Shown here in pieces: positions 44,495 to 52,656 of a stretch of 64,000 nucleotides of DNA. The stretch is from Kribbella italica. Lineage in GTDB: Bacteria > Actinomycetota > Actinomycetes > Propionibacteriales > Kribbellaceae. The notes under the pieces were generated by a model that worked only from the letters and a program-made list of their open reading frames with translations, was not told where the DNA came from and ran no database searches. The first letter of the stretch is position 1. Each line of letters opens with the position of its first letter. The DNA is taken from assembly GCF_014205135.1 (NCBI RefSeq), contig NZ_JACHMY010000001.1, positions 2,356,001 through 2,420,000 on the forward strand. Direction: 5' to 3'. The position numbers and the translations under genes were made by a program.

Positions 44495-45220
44495 GTGACC
44501 GGTGGCCGGCTCAGTCAGAAGGAGCGCCAGCAGATCGCGCTGGGGCTGGCTGACGACCTCGCGTACGCCGAGATCGCCCGCCGCCTCGACCGGCCGACCT
44601 CGACCATCACCCGCGAGGTGATGCGCAACGGCGGCCCGACCGGCTACCGCGCCGACGCCGCCCACCGCGCGACCGAACGCCGCGCGCACCGGCCCAAGCA
44701 GACCACGCCGCGCGCCCAGGGTGCGCGGACACTCGGCCACCAGGGCGACCCCGAGGCCGTGCGCCAGTACGAGGAAACCTTCACGTCTCTCCTCACCGCC
44801 CAGGGCCTGCCCAAGATCGCGGCGCGGGTGCTGACGTCCCTGCTGATCGCCGAGGCCGGCAGCCTGACCGCGTCCGAGCTCGTCCAGCACCTCCAGGTCA
44901 GTCCCGCGTCGATCTCCAAGGCGATCACGTTCCTCGACGAGCAGGGCCTCATCCGCCGCGAACGCGACGAGCGCCGCCGCGAACGCTACTTCGCCGACAA
45001 CGACGTCTGGTACCAGTCGACGATCGCCAGCGCGCACGGCTCCGCCCAGCTCGCCGAGGTCGCCCGCCAGGGCGTGCCGGTCCTCGGCCACGGCACCCAG
45101 GCCGCGACCCGTCTGGAGAACATCGCCCGCTTCAGCGACTTCATCGCCGAAACCATCCTCCGCGCCGCCGAGCAGGTCCGCGAGGTCCTCCACACCCAGC
45201 CCTCGGACGGCCCCAAGTAG
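44495..45220 (+). CDS. regulator fusing IS30-type HTH with a MarR/GbsR-like domain
   Basis: The 241-aa protein begins with an HTH_38-type domain (RLSQKERQQIALGLADDLAYAEIARRLDRPTSTITREVMRNGG) that is normally found at the N-terminus of IS30 transposases. It is followed by a Pro/Arg linker (RAHRPKQTTPRAQG) and a MarR/GbsR-like winged helix (ASELVQHLQVSPASISKAITFLDEQGLIRRERDERRRERYF). A helical dimerisation tail completes it. There is no transposase catalytic domain. GGAGAC stands before the GTG start. Two DNA-binding modules could allow recognition of a long or bipartite site. Its stop lies 4 nt from the end of the convergent fucosidase gene. Confidence 0.8.
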   Translation: MTGGRLSQKERQQIALGLADDLAYAEIARRLDRPTSTITREVMRNGGPTGYRADAAHRATERRAHRPKQTTPRAQGARTLGHQGDPEAVRQYEETFTSLLTAQGLPKIAARVLTSLLIAEAGSLTASELVQHLQVSPASISKAITFLDEQGLIRRERDERRRERYFADNDVWYQSTIASAHGSAQLAEVARQGVPVLGHGTQAATRLENIARFSDFIAETILRAAEQVREVLHTQPSDGPK

Positions 45221-45224
45221 TTGC

Positions 45225-46670
45225 TCAGCGCAACGACGGCACCTCCAGCGCGAGACAGCTCACCGGCTCAGCCTCTGCACGATCGGGAAGGCGAGCCACC
45301 AGTACGCCGTACGCCTGCTCGAACTCGACCTCCCCGTGCCCGAGCAGCCGCACCGACCTGACCTTGTCCGCCGGCGTCAGCGTGCGAATCACCGCCCGCC
45401 CGTCCTCCGGCCACCGCAGCTGGAACGCGTACAGCGTCGACCCCTTCCGCGTGAACCGGAAGTCCGCACTCGTCCACTGCACGGCCTCCTCGGTGAAACC
45501 GTCGATCCGTACGGCGGCCGGCCCCTCCCCCATCACCCGGAACGGCCGCGTGCCGTAGATCCCTTCACCACACATTGCCAGCCACCGCCCCACCTCCTCG
45601 AGCAGCGTGCTGCACTCGACGTCGATCGTCCCGTCGGGACGCTGCGGCACGTTGAGCAGCAGGTTCCCGTTCTTCGCCACGATGTCGATCAGCAGCTCGA
45701 TCACGTGCGCGGACGTCTTGTACACGTCGCGCACGTCGTAGAACCAGTCGCCGATCGAGGTGTCGGTCTGCCAGGGATCAGCCTTGATGTCCGGCTCCTG
45801 GCTCCGCTCGATGTCGAGCACACCCACCTGGTAGATCGATGCGTCGCGATCCTTCTGGTTGTAGACGGCCTGGTTCGCCCCGCCGTGCCGCGCAGCGCTG
45901 GCGTTGTAGAGCCGCGCAACCGCCTGCAGCCCCGCCTCGTAGCTCTGCGCGCCGAACGGCAGCGGGCCGTCGGAGTACAGCAGCTCCGGCTGGTACCGAT
46001 CGATGACCTCGCTGATCACCGCCAGCCAGTGCCGATGCCAAGCAGGATCCGCGGCGTACCAGGGGTCGACCTTCACCGCTTCCGCGCGGCCCTCCAGCCG
46101 ACTGGTCGTGTAGAGGTCGGCGTACGCCGGGTCGTTGCCGTCGTACGGCACCCCGGCGTACGGGCCGTGCTCGTCACTGCCCTTGTTGACCGCCGACCAC
46201 GTGTACGTCGCCCCGAGATGCTCGGCGATCCCGAACGGCAGCCGATGACGATCGGCGGCCGCCTTCCACAGCCCGACGATGTCCTTGCCCGGTCCCATCC
46301 GGACCGAGTTCCACCGGTGGATCGCCGAGTCGTAGTTGAAGAAGTTGTCGTGGTGCATCGCCTGGGCCACGAAGTACTTCGCCCCGGCCGCGGCGAACTG
46401 GTCCATCAGCGCCTCGGGATCGAACCGCTCCGCCTTCCACAGCCGCACGAGGTCCTTGTAGCCGAACTCCGACGGGTGCCCGTAGGTCCGCAGGTGGTAG
46501 CGGTACTGCTCCGTGCCCTCGCAGTACATCCGGCGCGCGTACCAGTCACCGGCCCGGGGCACCGACTGCGCGCCCCAGTGCGACCAGATCCCGAACTTCG
46601 CGTCCCGGAACCAGTCCGGGCACGCGAAGGTCCGCAGCGATTCCAGCGTCGGCTCGAACGGTTCGCTCAC
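45225..46670 (-). CDS. alpha-L-fucosidase, GH29
   Basis: GH29 enzymes remove L-fucose from glycans by a retaining mechanism. The 481-aa protein starts with the family pattern PDWFRDAKFGIWSHWGAQSVP and contains HHDNFFNYDSAIHRWNS. The nucleophile candidate is D234 in LLYSDGPLPFG, and IVAKNGNLLLNVPQRPDGTID is the conserved late motif. A beta-sandwich domain follows. No signal peptide is present, so it acts inside the cell. The GTG start overlaps the stop of the upstream solute-binding protein gene (GTGA), which ties the enzyme to uptake. The acid/base residue cannot be assigned with certainty by eye. It is followed closely by a convergent regulator gene. Confidence 0.9.
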   Translation of the reverse strand: MSEPFEPTLESLRTFACPDWFRDAKFGIWSHWGAQSVPRAGDWYARRMYCEGTEQYRYHLRTYGHPSEFGYKDLVRLWKAERFDPEALMDQFAAAGAKYFVAQAMHHDNFFNYDSAIHRWNSVRMGPGKDIVGLWKAAADRHRLPFGIAEHLGATYTWSAVNKGSDEHGPYAGVPYDGNDPAYADLYTTSRLEGRAEAVKVDPWYAADPAWHRHWLAVISEVIDRYQPELLYSDGPLPFGAQSYEAGLQAVARLYNASAARHGGANQAVYNQKDRDASIYQVGVLDIERSQEPDIKADPWQTDTSIGDWFYDVRDVYKTSAHVIELLIDIVAKNGNLLLNVPQRPDGTIDVECSTLLEEVGRWLAMCGEGIYGTRPFRVMGEGPAAVRIDGFTEEAVQWTSADFRFTRKGSTLYAFQLRWPEDGRAVIRTLTPADKVRSVRLLGHGEVEFEQAYGVLVARLPDRAEAEPVSCLALEVPSLR

Positions 46671-48352
46671 TTGGGCACCTTCTCGTAGGCGGTCTGCTGG
46701 ATCTCCAGGTAGCGCTTGAGCCCGAGCCCGTCCAGCCCCTTGACGTAGGCGTCCCAGTCCTTGGTGATGTCCTTCGATCCGGTGATGAACTGCAGCGCGT
46801 TCTGCTGCACGTAGTTCTCGATGTTGGTCTGCAGCGTGGCCACCTCGGCGCTCTGTGCCGGGTCGATCCAGACCTTCCAGTAGGGGTACACCTGCGCCTT
46901 GTCCTCCTTGCCGTCGTACAGCTTGGTGGCCTCGAACAACCGTCGCTCGTAACCGGCCTGGGCGTACACGTCGGTGCTGATCGACTCGGCGTTGCGGAAC
47001 TGTTCGGTGTTGTTGTACTGGGCCATCGCCTGCCACGCGGCGTTCTGCGGTTTCGCTCCGGCCTTCTGCGGGATCTGCCGGTAGAGCGGCTTGATCGCCT
47101 TGTCCAGCGCCACCTCACCAGGCTGCGGCTTGGCCCAGGTCCTGCCCTCGACGCCGAACAGGCCGTTGATCTCGCCCTCGGTGGTGAAGAGGTAGTCGAG
47201 CATCTTGATCGCCTGGATCTGCACCTCCGCGCTGGCCTTGTTGGTCAGCACGAATGTTGCCCCCGGCACGCTCGGGAAGTTGTACGCCGAGAAGTTCGCG
47301 CCGTTCGGCCCGGTCAGCGGGGCGACGGCGTCGTACTGGGTGTCTCGTTTGTCGTCGGCCCCCAGCGTCACGAAGATGCCGGGGTGCAGCACGGTCGACG
47401 ACCCGAGGATGACGGTGCCGGCGTTGTCGCCCTGCTGCTGCAGCGCGTCGGCGTTCTGGGTGAACGCGCCCTTGTCGATCAAGTCTTCCTTGTACAGCGA
47501 GTTCAGATAGGTCAGGCCCTCGCGCCAGCCGTCCTTATTCGCCTGCAGGTCGACCTTGCCGTCGCGCAGGACCAGCGCCGAGTTGTTGTTGCCGCTGGTG
47601 CCCTGCGGGTCGTAGACGAACGCGTTCATGAAGTACGGGATCAGCACGTCACGGACATCGGCGCTGAGCGGGACCTCGTCGGCCTTGCCGTTGCCGTTCG
47701 GGTCCTGGGTCTTGAACGCCTGCAGGACCTTGCGCATGTCCTCGGTCGTCTTCGGCTGCTCCAGGCCGAGCTTCTTCAGCCAGGTCGAGTTCATCCACAG
47801 CTTGCCCTGGTACGAGCAGTGGTAGCAGTCGACCCACTGCGGCATCCCGTAGATCTTGCCGTCGGGCGCGGTGGCCATCGCCTTGTAGTCGGGGTTGGCG
47901 TCGAGCGCCTTCTTGATGTTCGGCGCGTACTGGTCGATCAGCTGGTTCAGTGGCACGACCACGCCCTGGGTGCCGAGCTTCAGCAGGTCGGCCTGGGTGA
48001 ACTGGTCGACCCACGGGATCAGCAGGAACAGGTCCGGGTAGTCGCCGCTGGCCAGCGCGATCTGCCGCTTCTCCTTGGCCGGTCCCGCGTCGTACGTCGT
48101 GGTCTGCCACTGGAAGGTGATGTTGAACTTCTTCGAGACCTGTTGCGTGAAGGCGTTCTTGGCCAGGTCGAAGTCCGGGCCCTGCGGCGCGAAGACGTTC
48201 ATCGTGACGGCCGGGTTGCCGGTGATGGTGGGCAGCGGCGCGCTCTGGCCGGTCGGCGTTCCCGTGCCGCTCGTGCAGGCGGCCAGGCCGAGCGACAGCA
48301 GGCACAGCCCGCTGGTCACCGCGAGGCGGTGTTTCTTGATGGATACGGACAT
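46667..48352 (-). CDS. extracellular solute-binding lipoprotein (LipO/YtcQ type)
   Basis: The 561-aa protein has a lipoprotein signal peptide (KKHRLAVTSGLCLLSLGLAAC, Cys 26). The mature sequence has the YtcQ-like pattern MNVFAPQGPDFDLAKNAFTQQVSKKFNITFQWQTTTYD and MPQWVDCYHCSYQGKLWMN. It is longer than ordinary CUT1 binding proteins, as expected for the group that works with LplB/YtcP-type permeases on complex oligosaccharides. No permease or ATPase genes adjoin it, which is unusual, so its membrane partners must be encoded elsewhere. It forms a two-gene operon with the GH29 fucosidase (GTGA overlap), suggesting fucosylated ligands. It is divergent from a FadR-type regulator. Confidence 0.88.
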   Translation of the reverse strand: MSVSIKKHRLAVTSGLCLLSLGLAACTSGTGTPTGQSAPLPTITGNPAVTMNVFAPQGPDFDLAKNAFTQQVSKKFNITFQWQTTTYDAGPAKEKRQIALASGDYPDLFLLIPWVDQFTQADLLKLGTQGVVVPLNQLIDQYAPNIKKALDANPDYKAMATAPDGKIYGMPQWVDCYHCSYQGKLWMNSTWLKKLGLEQPKTTEDMRKVLQAFKTQDPNGNGKADEVPLSADVRDVLIPYFMNAFVYDPQGTSGNNNSALVLRDGKVDLQANKDGWREGLTYLNSLYKEDLIDKGAFTQNADALQQQGDNAGTVILGSSTVLHPGIFVTLGADDKRDTQYDAVAPLTGPNGANFSAYNFPSVPGATFVLTNKASAEVQIQAIKMLDYLFTTEGEINGLFGVEGRTWAKPQPGEVALDKAIKPLYRQIPQKAGAKPQNAAWQAMAQYNNTEQFRNAESISTDVYAQAGYERRLFEATKLYDGKEDKAQVYPYWKVWIDPAQSAEVATLQTNIENYVQQNALQFITGSKDITKDWDAYVKGLDGLGLKRYLEIQQTAYEKVPK

Positions 48353-48373
48353 GTCAGCCTCTTTTCGACTGAA

Positions 48374-48446
48374 TCATCGTATGAATTTTGAGGATCGTAG
48401 CGCTCCGTTGGCGCTCGATCTAGACTTGAGACCCCAATTCATATGA
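48374..48446. promoter_or_regulatory. paired GntR-type sites between SBP and FadR genes
   Basis: TCATCGTATGA (48374-48384) and TCATATGA (48439-48446) are short palindromes with related ATGAATT/AATTCAT flanks, placed near the two divergent starts. They suit a FadR-type dimer controlling both directions, with centres about 64 bp apart. Confidence 0.5.
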
Positions 48447-48508
48447 TCTATCGAGAACTGCCCGCCGGTCGGCCGAACTCGTTGGACGGACCGCGAGAAG
48501 ATGGCTGG

Positions 48509-49243
48509 ATGACACTCGCGCCAGGTGGTTCCCAGACCGATGTCGTCGTGCAGGGGATCAAGAAGCTGATCATCGACGGCACGCTCAAGGCCGGCGACAA
48601 GCTGCCCGTCGAGAAGGACCTCGGCGAGGCGCTCGGGGTGTCTCGCGGACCCCTGCGCGAGGGGGTCCGGGCGCTGTCGATCATGGGCGTTCTGGAGACC
48701 AGGCAGGGTGACGGGACCTACGTCACGGCGCTGGACTCGTCGTTGCTGCTGGCCCCGATGGGATTCGTCGTCGACCTGCAGGACCACAGCGGCGCTCACC
48801 ACCTGCACGCCGTACGGCGGATGCTCGAGACCGAGGCGGCGGCGCTGGCCGCCGTCCACATCACCGACGAAGCGCTCGCGGCGGCCGACGAAGTGCTGCA
48901 CCGGGCCGAGGAGCACCTGGCTGCCGGCGGTCTCGACCACGAGGCCGTGATCGAGGCGGACATCGCGTTCCACCGGCTGATCGCGGAGGCTTCCGGCAAC
49001 CCGGTGCTGGAAGCACTGATCGGCGCGCTGGGCGGACGCACACTCCGCGACCGTCTGTGGCGATCGATCAGCCAAACGGGTGCGGACGAGGCGACGCACG
49101 CGGAGCACCGCGCCATCCTCGCGGCCCTGGCCCTGCACGACCCGGACCGGGCCCGAGCCCGGATGGCGGCGCACCTGTTCGCCGTCGAGGACTACCTGCA
49201 CGAGCGGCCGCCCGTCCCGGACGAACTGCCGCCGACGCCCTGA
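48509..49243 (+). CDS. FadR-subfamily GntR transcriptional regulator
   Basis: The 244-aa protein has the GntR winged helix at residues 8-72 (QTDVVVQGIKKLIIDGTLKAGDKLPVEKDLGEALGVSRGPLREGVRALSIMGVLETRQGDGTYV) and an FCD domain. That domain has the expected metal-ligand pattern: DIAFHRLIAEASGN near 150-163 and HAEHRAILAAL near 198-208. The ATG at 48509 gives the normal distance to the HTH; an upstream ATG at 48443 is possible but falls within the operator region. It is divergent from the fucosidase operon and 102 nt upstream of a 2-hydroxyacid dehydrogenase gene, either of which it may control. Confidence 0.88.
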   Translation: MTLAPGGSQTDVVVQGIKKLIIDGTLKAGDKLPVEKDLGEALGVSRGPLREGVRALSIMGVLETRQGDGTYVTALDSSLLLAPMGFVVDLQDHSGAHHLHAVRRMLETEAAALAAVHITDEALAAADEVLHRAEEHLAAGGLDHEAVIEADIAFHRLIAEASGNPVLEALIGALGGRTLRDRLWRSISQTGADEATHAEHRAILAALALHDPDRARARMAAHLFAVEDYLHERPPVPDELPPTP

Positions 49244-49250
49244 CCCACCG

Positions 49251-49262
49251 GCAAGCGTTTGC
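49251..49262 (+). promoter_or_regulatory. LacI-type operator GCAAGCGTTTGC
   Basis: This near-palindrome has the central CG and A/T arms typical of LacI-family sites and lies 84-95 nt before the 2-hydroxyacid dehydrogenase start. A related element (GGGAAGCGTTTACC) precedes the ABC operon at 50373, so both may belong to the LacI regulator encoded at 55517. Confidence 0.5.
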
Positions 49263-49286
49263 AGCAGCCGTAGACGTCTGCTTACT

Positions 49287-49331
49287 CTGGGCAGTAACAC
49301 ATCTAGAAACAATCTAGCTGTTACTGCCCAG
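49287..49331 (+). promoter_or_regulatory. nested inverted repeat in the 2-HADH leader
   Basis: CTGGGCAGTAACA (49287-49299) pairs perfectly with TGTTACTGCCCAG (49319-49331), and an inner CTAGA/TCTAG pair lies between. The right arm ends just before the GAAAGG ribosome site. A competing pairing exists, because TTACT at 49282-49286 can also pair with AGTAA at 49293-49297. It could be an operator, or an RNA structure controlling translation. Confidence 0.6.
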
Positions 49332-49345
49332 CGAAAGGACGTCCC

Positions 49346-50308
49346 ATGGTCGCCCTGTACGTCGATCTGCCGTCCGAGCTGGAAGGGGAACTGTTCGGCC
49401 CGGAGGAGCTGGCGCGGCTCGAGGGATTCGGTCAGGTGCACCGAAGCGGCGAGCGCTTGGACGCCGACATCCTCGTCACCGGATGGGGCTCGCGACCACT
49501 GCCGGCCGATCCGGGCCCACGGTTGAAGCTGGTCGTCCACAGCGCCGGCACGATCCGGCACCTGGTCCCCCCGGAGCTGCTCGGCGGCGGCGCCCGCGTC
49601 AGCCAGGCCTCGGCCGGCATGGCGCAATCGGTCGCCGAACTGGCGCTCTTCATGACCATCTCCCGCCTGCGCAACCTCGACCAGGTCGACCGGGTGATGA
49701 CCACGAACCTGCGCGACCACGCCTGGCACAACGCCGACTTCGGTCTCGGCCGGACGCTGGCCGGTACGACGGTCGGCGTGATCGGCGCGAGCCGCGTCGG
49801 GCGGGCGTATCTCAAGCTGGTGGTCGCTTCCGGCGCGCAGGCGTTGCTCTACGACCCCTACCTCGACGAGCGCGAAGCCAAGGAGCTCGGCGCCCGGCTG
49901 GTCCCGCTCGAGCTTCTCCTGAGTACGTCGGCCGTCGTCGCCCTGCACGCCCCGGTGACCGACGAGACCCGCCTGATGCTCGACGCGAAGCACCTCGCCC
50001 TGATTCCGGACCGCGGCGTCCTGATCAACACCGCGCGGTCCGCGTTGATCGACACCGCTGCGCTTCTCGAAGAGCTGCGCAGCGGCCGGCTCAGCGCGGC
50101 TCTCGACGTCTTCGACACCGAGCCGCTGCCGGCCGACTCCGAGTGGTGGCGCCTGCCCAACGTGCTGCTCACTCCCCACCTCGGCGCCCAGACCTGGCAC
50201 TCACGCCGGGCCCAGGGCGCGATCGTGGTCGACGAGATCCGCCGCTACCTGGCCGGTCTGGAGCTGCGCCACGAGGTCCGCGCGGACACGTACGACCTGA
50301 TGGCCTGA
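49346..50308 (+). CDS. D-isomer-specific 2-hydroxyacid dehydrogenase
   Basis: The 320-aa NAD(P)-dependent enzyme has the split substrate domain, a Rossmann motif VGVIGASRVGR near residues 143-153, and the catalytic triad R231 (INTARSALID), E259 (DVFDTEP) and H278 (LTPHLGAQ). Family members reduce 2-keto acids or oxidise D-2-hydroxy acids, including sugar-derived acids and 2-keto-gluconate. GAAAGGACG precedes the ATG. A long perfect inverted repeat and a LacI-type operator stand upstream. The next gene is the binding protein of a sugar importer with its own promoter, and the pathway role is inferred from that neighbourhood. Confidence 0.88.
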   Translation: MVALYVDLPSELEGELFGPEELARLEGFGQVHRSGERLDADILVTGWGSRPLPADPGPRLKLVVHSAGTIRHLVPPELLGGGARVSQASAGMAQSVAELALFMTISRLRNLDQVDRVMTTNLRDHAWHNADFGLGRTLAGTTVGVIGASRVGRAYLKLVVASGAQALLYDPYLDEREAKELGARLVPLELLLSTSAVVALHAPVTDETRLMLDAKHLALIPDRGVLINTARSALIDTAALLEELRSGRLSAALDVFDTEPLPADSEWWRLPNVLLTPHLGAQTWHSRRAQGAIVVDEIRRYLAGLELRHEVRADTYDLMA

Positions 50309-50339
50309 GCGCCCGGGTTTCAGAGAACCGACCTTGGTA

Positions 50340-50386
50340 TTGCGAAACGATACTAGAAATGCCTACTGTGGCGGGAAGCGTTTACC
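50340..50386 (+). promoter_or_regulatory. promoter and LacI-type operator of the second CUT1 operon
   Basis: TTGCGA (50340-50345) and TACTGT (50364-50369) are 18 bp apart. GGGAAGCGTTTACC at 50373-50386 covers the expected transcription start and fits the LacI-family pattern GGAAnCGnTTnC. This is a classical repressor-over-start layout. Confidence 0.6.
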
Positions 50387-50425
50387 GGCCCCTTGAGCGG
50401 CCGCCGACAGGAAGTGGTGAAGGAC

Positions 50426-51718
50426 ATGCAGCGAGGACTCAAGGCCGCGGCCGCGCTGGCCGTCGCGCTGACGACAGTGCTGGCCGGTTGTTCCTCCGGA
50501 GGCGACGGCGACCAGGCCGAGGGGCAGGACCCGGCGACCGCGACCGGCACCCTGCGCGTGGTGGTGCCGAACTTCTCGGCCGACAACGAGGGCCAGGCGG
50601 TCTTCCAGGGGATCGTCGACATCTTCCACAAGACCTACCCGCAGATGAAGGTCGAGCCCGACTTCGTCCCGTACGACAACCTGAACCAGAAGATCTCCAC
50701 CGCGCTCTCGGCCGGCAGCAACTACGACGTGGTCAGCGCCGGCATCGGCTGGGTCCAGCCGCTGGCCGACCTCGGCGCGATCCAGTCGCTGACCAAGCTC
50801 GGCGTCAGCACCGAGGAGCTGGAGAAGACGGTCTACCCGGCCTTCGTCCCGCCGATGAAGTTCGACAACGACCTGTACGCCGTACCGGTGGTCGCCAACC
50901 CGCGGCTGCTGGCCTACAGCAAGAGCGCGTTCACCGAGGCCGGGCTCGACCCGGCCAAGCCGCCGCAGTCGCTGACCGAGCTGCGTGAGGACGCGAAGAA
51001 GCTGACCAAGCGCGACGCCAAGGGCCAGATCACCCGGACCGGTTTCGACTTCTGGGCACCGGCCGGCAACTACCGCCAGCAGTTCGTCGCCTTCATGGGC
51101 GCCAAGGGCGGTCAGATGTTCGCCGAGGACGGGCAGCCGAGCTTCGACAGCCCGGCCGGGACCGAGGCGCTGCAGCTGATCCACGACATGGTCGGCGTCG
51201 ACAAGTCCTCGACGTACGGCTACCAGAACAGCGCCAAGACCGCGCTCGTCACCAGCGGCGAGGCCGCGATGGGCTTCGCCAGCCCGTACGTCGACTGCGG
51301 CAAGGGCGGCGAGGGTATCGGTGACAAGTGCAAGGACCTCGTCTACTTCAACCTGAAGGACAGCAAGGAGGTCATGTACGTCGGTGGCCGGGTCGCCGCC
51401 GTCGGCGAGGGCACCAAGTACCCGCAGGCCGCGCTGGCGTTCGTCAAGGCGATGCAGGACCAGAAGTCGCAGGAGGCGATCTCCAAGCTCGACGTCGGCG
51501 TCCCGATCAGCAGCACCGCCGGGGACAGCGCGTTCGTCAAGGCCAACCCAGCCGGCTCGTTCGCCTGGAAGAACCTGGACAAGGCCGTCTTCGAGTACGG
51601 CGGCGCGACGTTCCTCGACTTCCGCAGCAAGTTCGGCCCGTCGCTCGACGAGGTCATCCTCGGCCGTAAGTCGCCGCAGGACGTGCTCAAGGAGCTGGAC
51701 GGTGTGGCCCGCAAATGA
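50426..51718 (+). CDS. sugar-binding lipoprotein of CUT1 ABC importer
   Basis: The 430-aa protein has a signal peptide (RGLKAAAALAVALTTVLAGC) with the lipobox Cys at 22 and a Gly/Asp-rich linker. The SBP family 1 body follows (LRVVVPNFSADNEGQAVFQGIVDIFHKTYPQMKVE). It binds a sugar outside the cell and delivers it to the permeases encoded next. The ATG at 50426 is chosen because GGAAGTGG lies 8 nt upstream; GTG 50417 is an alternative adding three residues. Its stop overlaps the MalF-type permease start (ATGA). A promoter with a LacI-type operator precedes the gene. Confidence 0.93.
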   Translation: MQRGLKAAAALAVALTTVLAGCSSGGDGDQAEGQDPATATGTLRVVVPNFSADNEGQAVFQGIVDIFHKTYPQMKVEPDFVPYDNLNQKISTALSAGSNYDVVSAGIGWVQPLADLGAIQSLTKLGVSTEELEKTVYPAFVPPMKFDNDLYAVPVVANPRLLAYSKSAFTEAGLDPAKPPQSLTELREDAKKLTKRDAKGQITRTGFDFWAPAGNYRQQFVAFMGAKGGQMFAEDGQPSFDSPAGTEALQLIHDMVGVDKSSTYGYQNSAKTALVTSGEAAMGFASPYVDCGKGGEGIGDKCKDLVYFNLKDSKEVMYVGGRVAAVGEGTKYPQAALAFVKAMQDQKSQEAISKLDVGVPISSTAGDSAFVKANPAGSFAWKNLDKAVFEYGGATFLDFRSKFGPSLDEVILGRKSPQDVLKELDGVARK

Positions 51719-52656
51719 GTACCCAGACCATCGACCGGCCGGTCGTCGCCGCTGAGCCGCGACCGGTCCGGCGCCGCCGCAACGGGGTCGAGCGGGCCAA
51801 GGCCCGGGCCGGCTGGCTGCTGCTCGCGCCGTCGCTGGTCCACTCGATCCTCTTCATCGCGCTCCCCGGCGTGATGGCGGTCTACCTGAGCTTCACCAAC
51901 GCGCGGGTCGCCGGCCAGGGCGAGTGGATCGGGGTCAAGAACTACCTCGATCTCTTCCAGGACGCCGACTTCCTGCACGCGCTCAAGAACACGCTGCTCT
52001 ACACGGTCGCCGTGGTCCCGGTCGCGATGGCCGTCTCGCTGGCCGTCGCGATCGGGCTGAACCAGAAGATCCCCGGCCGCGCCTTGTTCCGGACGCTGTT
52101 CTACATCCCGGTGGTCACCTCGACGGTCGCCGTCGCCGCGGTCTGGCTGTGGATCTACAACCCGGCCGCCGGGCTGGGCAACCAGGTGCTCGCGTTCTTC
52201 GGCGTCGCCCGCTCCGGCTGGCTGACCGATCCGGACGTCGCGCTGCCGGCGCTGATGCTGGTCGGGATCTGGCAGGGCCTCGGCGCGAAGATGATCATCT
52301 ACCTGGCCGCCCTGCAGAGCATCTCCCCTGACCTGCTCGAGGCCGCCAAACTCGACGGCGCCTCGAAGTGGCAGACCTTCTGGAACGTCACCTGGCCGGG
52401 CCTCGCACCGGTGCACTTCTTCGTCCTGGTCACCTCGATCGCCAGCTCGTTCCAGGTGTTCGACCTGATCTACGTGACCACCGGCGGCGGCCCTGCCAAC
52501 GCGACCAACGTGCTCACCTTCGACATCTTCAGCAACGCCTTCGAGCGGCTGCACCTCGGGTACGCCTCGGCCGAGACCGTCGTGATGCTGGTCTTCGTGG
52601 GCATCCTGATCAGCCTCGGCCGCCTCAGCCTGCGCGGCCACCGGGAGGACCTGTGA
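51715..52656 (+). CDS. CUT1 sugar ABC transporter permease (MalF type)
   Basis: The 313-aa permease starts with a basic cytoplasmic stretch and then AGWLLLAPSLVHSILFIALPGVMAVYLSFTNARV, the first MalF-like membrane segments. It has six predicted helices and the EAA loop EAAKLDGASKWQTFWNVTWP. Start and stop overlap the binding-protein and MalG-type genes (ATGA and GTGA), so the three are stoichiometrically coupled. No ATPase is encoded nearby. The operon continues into a DUF2264/GH154-type enzyme, pointing to a uronic-acid-containing oligosaccharide as a possible substrate (inference). Confidence 0.94.
   Translation: MSTQTIDRPVVAAEPRPVRRRRNGVERAKARAGWLLLAPSLVHSILFIALPGVMAVYLSFTNARVAGQGEWIGVKNYLDLFQDADFLHALKNTLLYTVAVVPVAMAVSLAVAIGLNQKIPGRALFRTLFYIPVVTSTVAVAAVWLWIYNPAAGLGNQVLAFFGVARSGWLTDPDVALPALMLVGIWQGLGAKMIIYLAALQSISPDLLEAAKLDGASKWQTFWNVTWPGLAPVHFFVLVTSIASSFQVFDLIYVTTGGGPANATNVLTFDIFSNAFERLHLGYASAETVVMLVFVGILISLGRLSLRGHREDL

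Noticed and set aside
44495..44640. IS30 transposase remnant
   Set aside because: Only the HTH is transposase-like. The frame continues intact into a MarR-like domain, and no DDE core, terminal inverted repeats or target duplications are seen.
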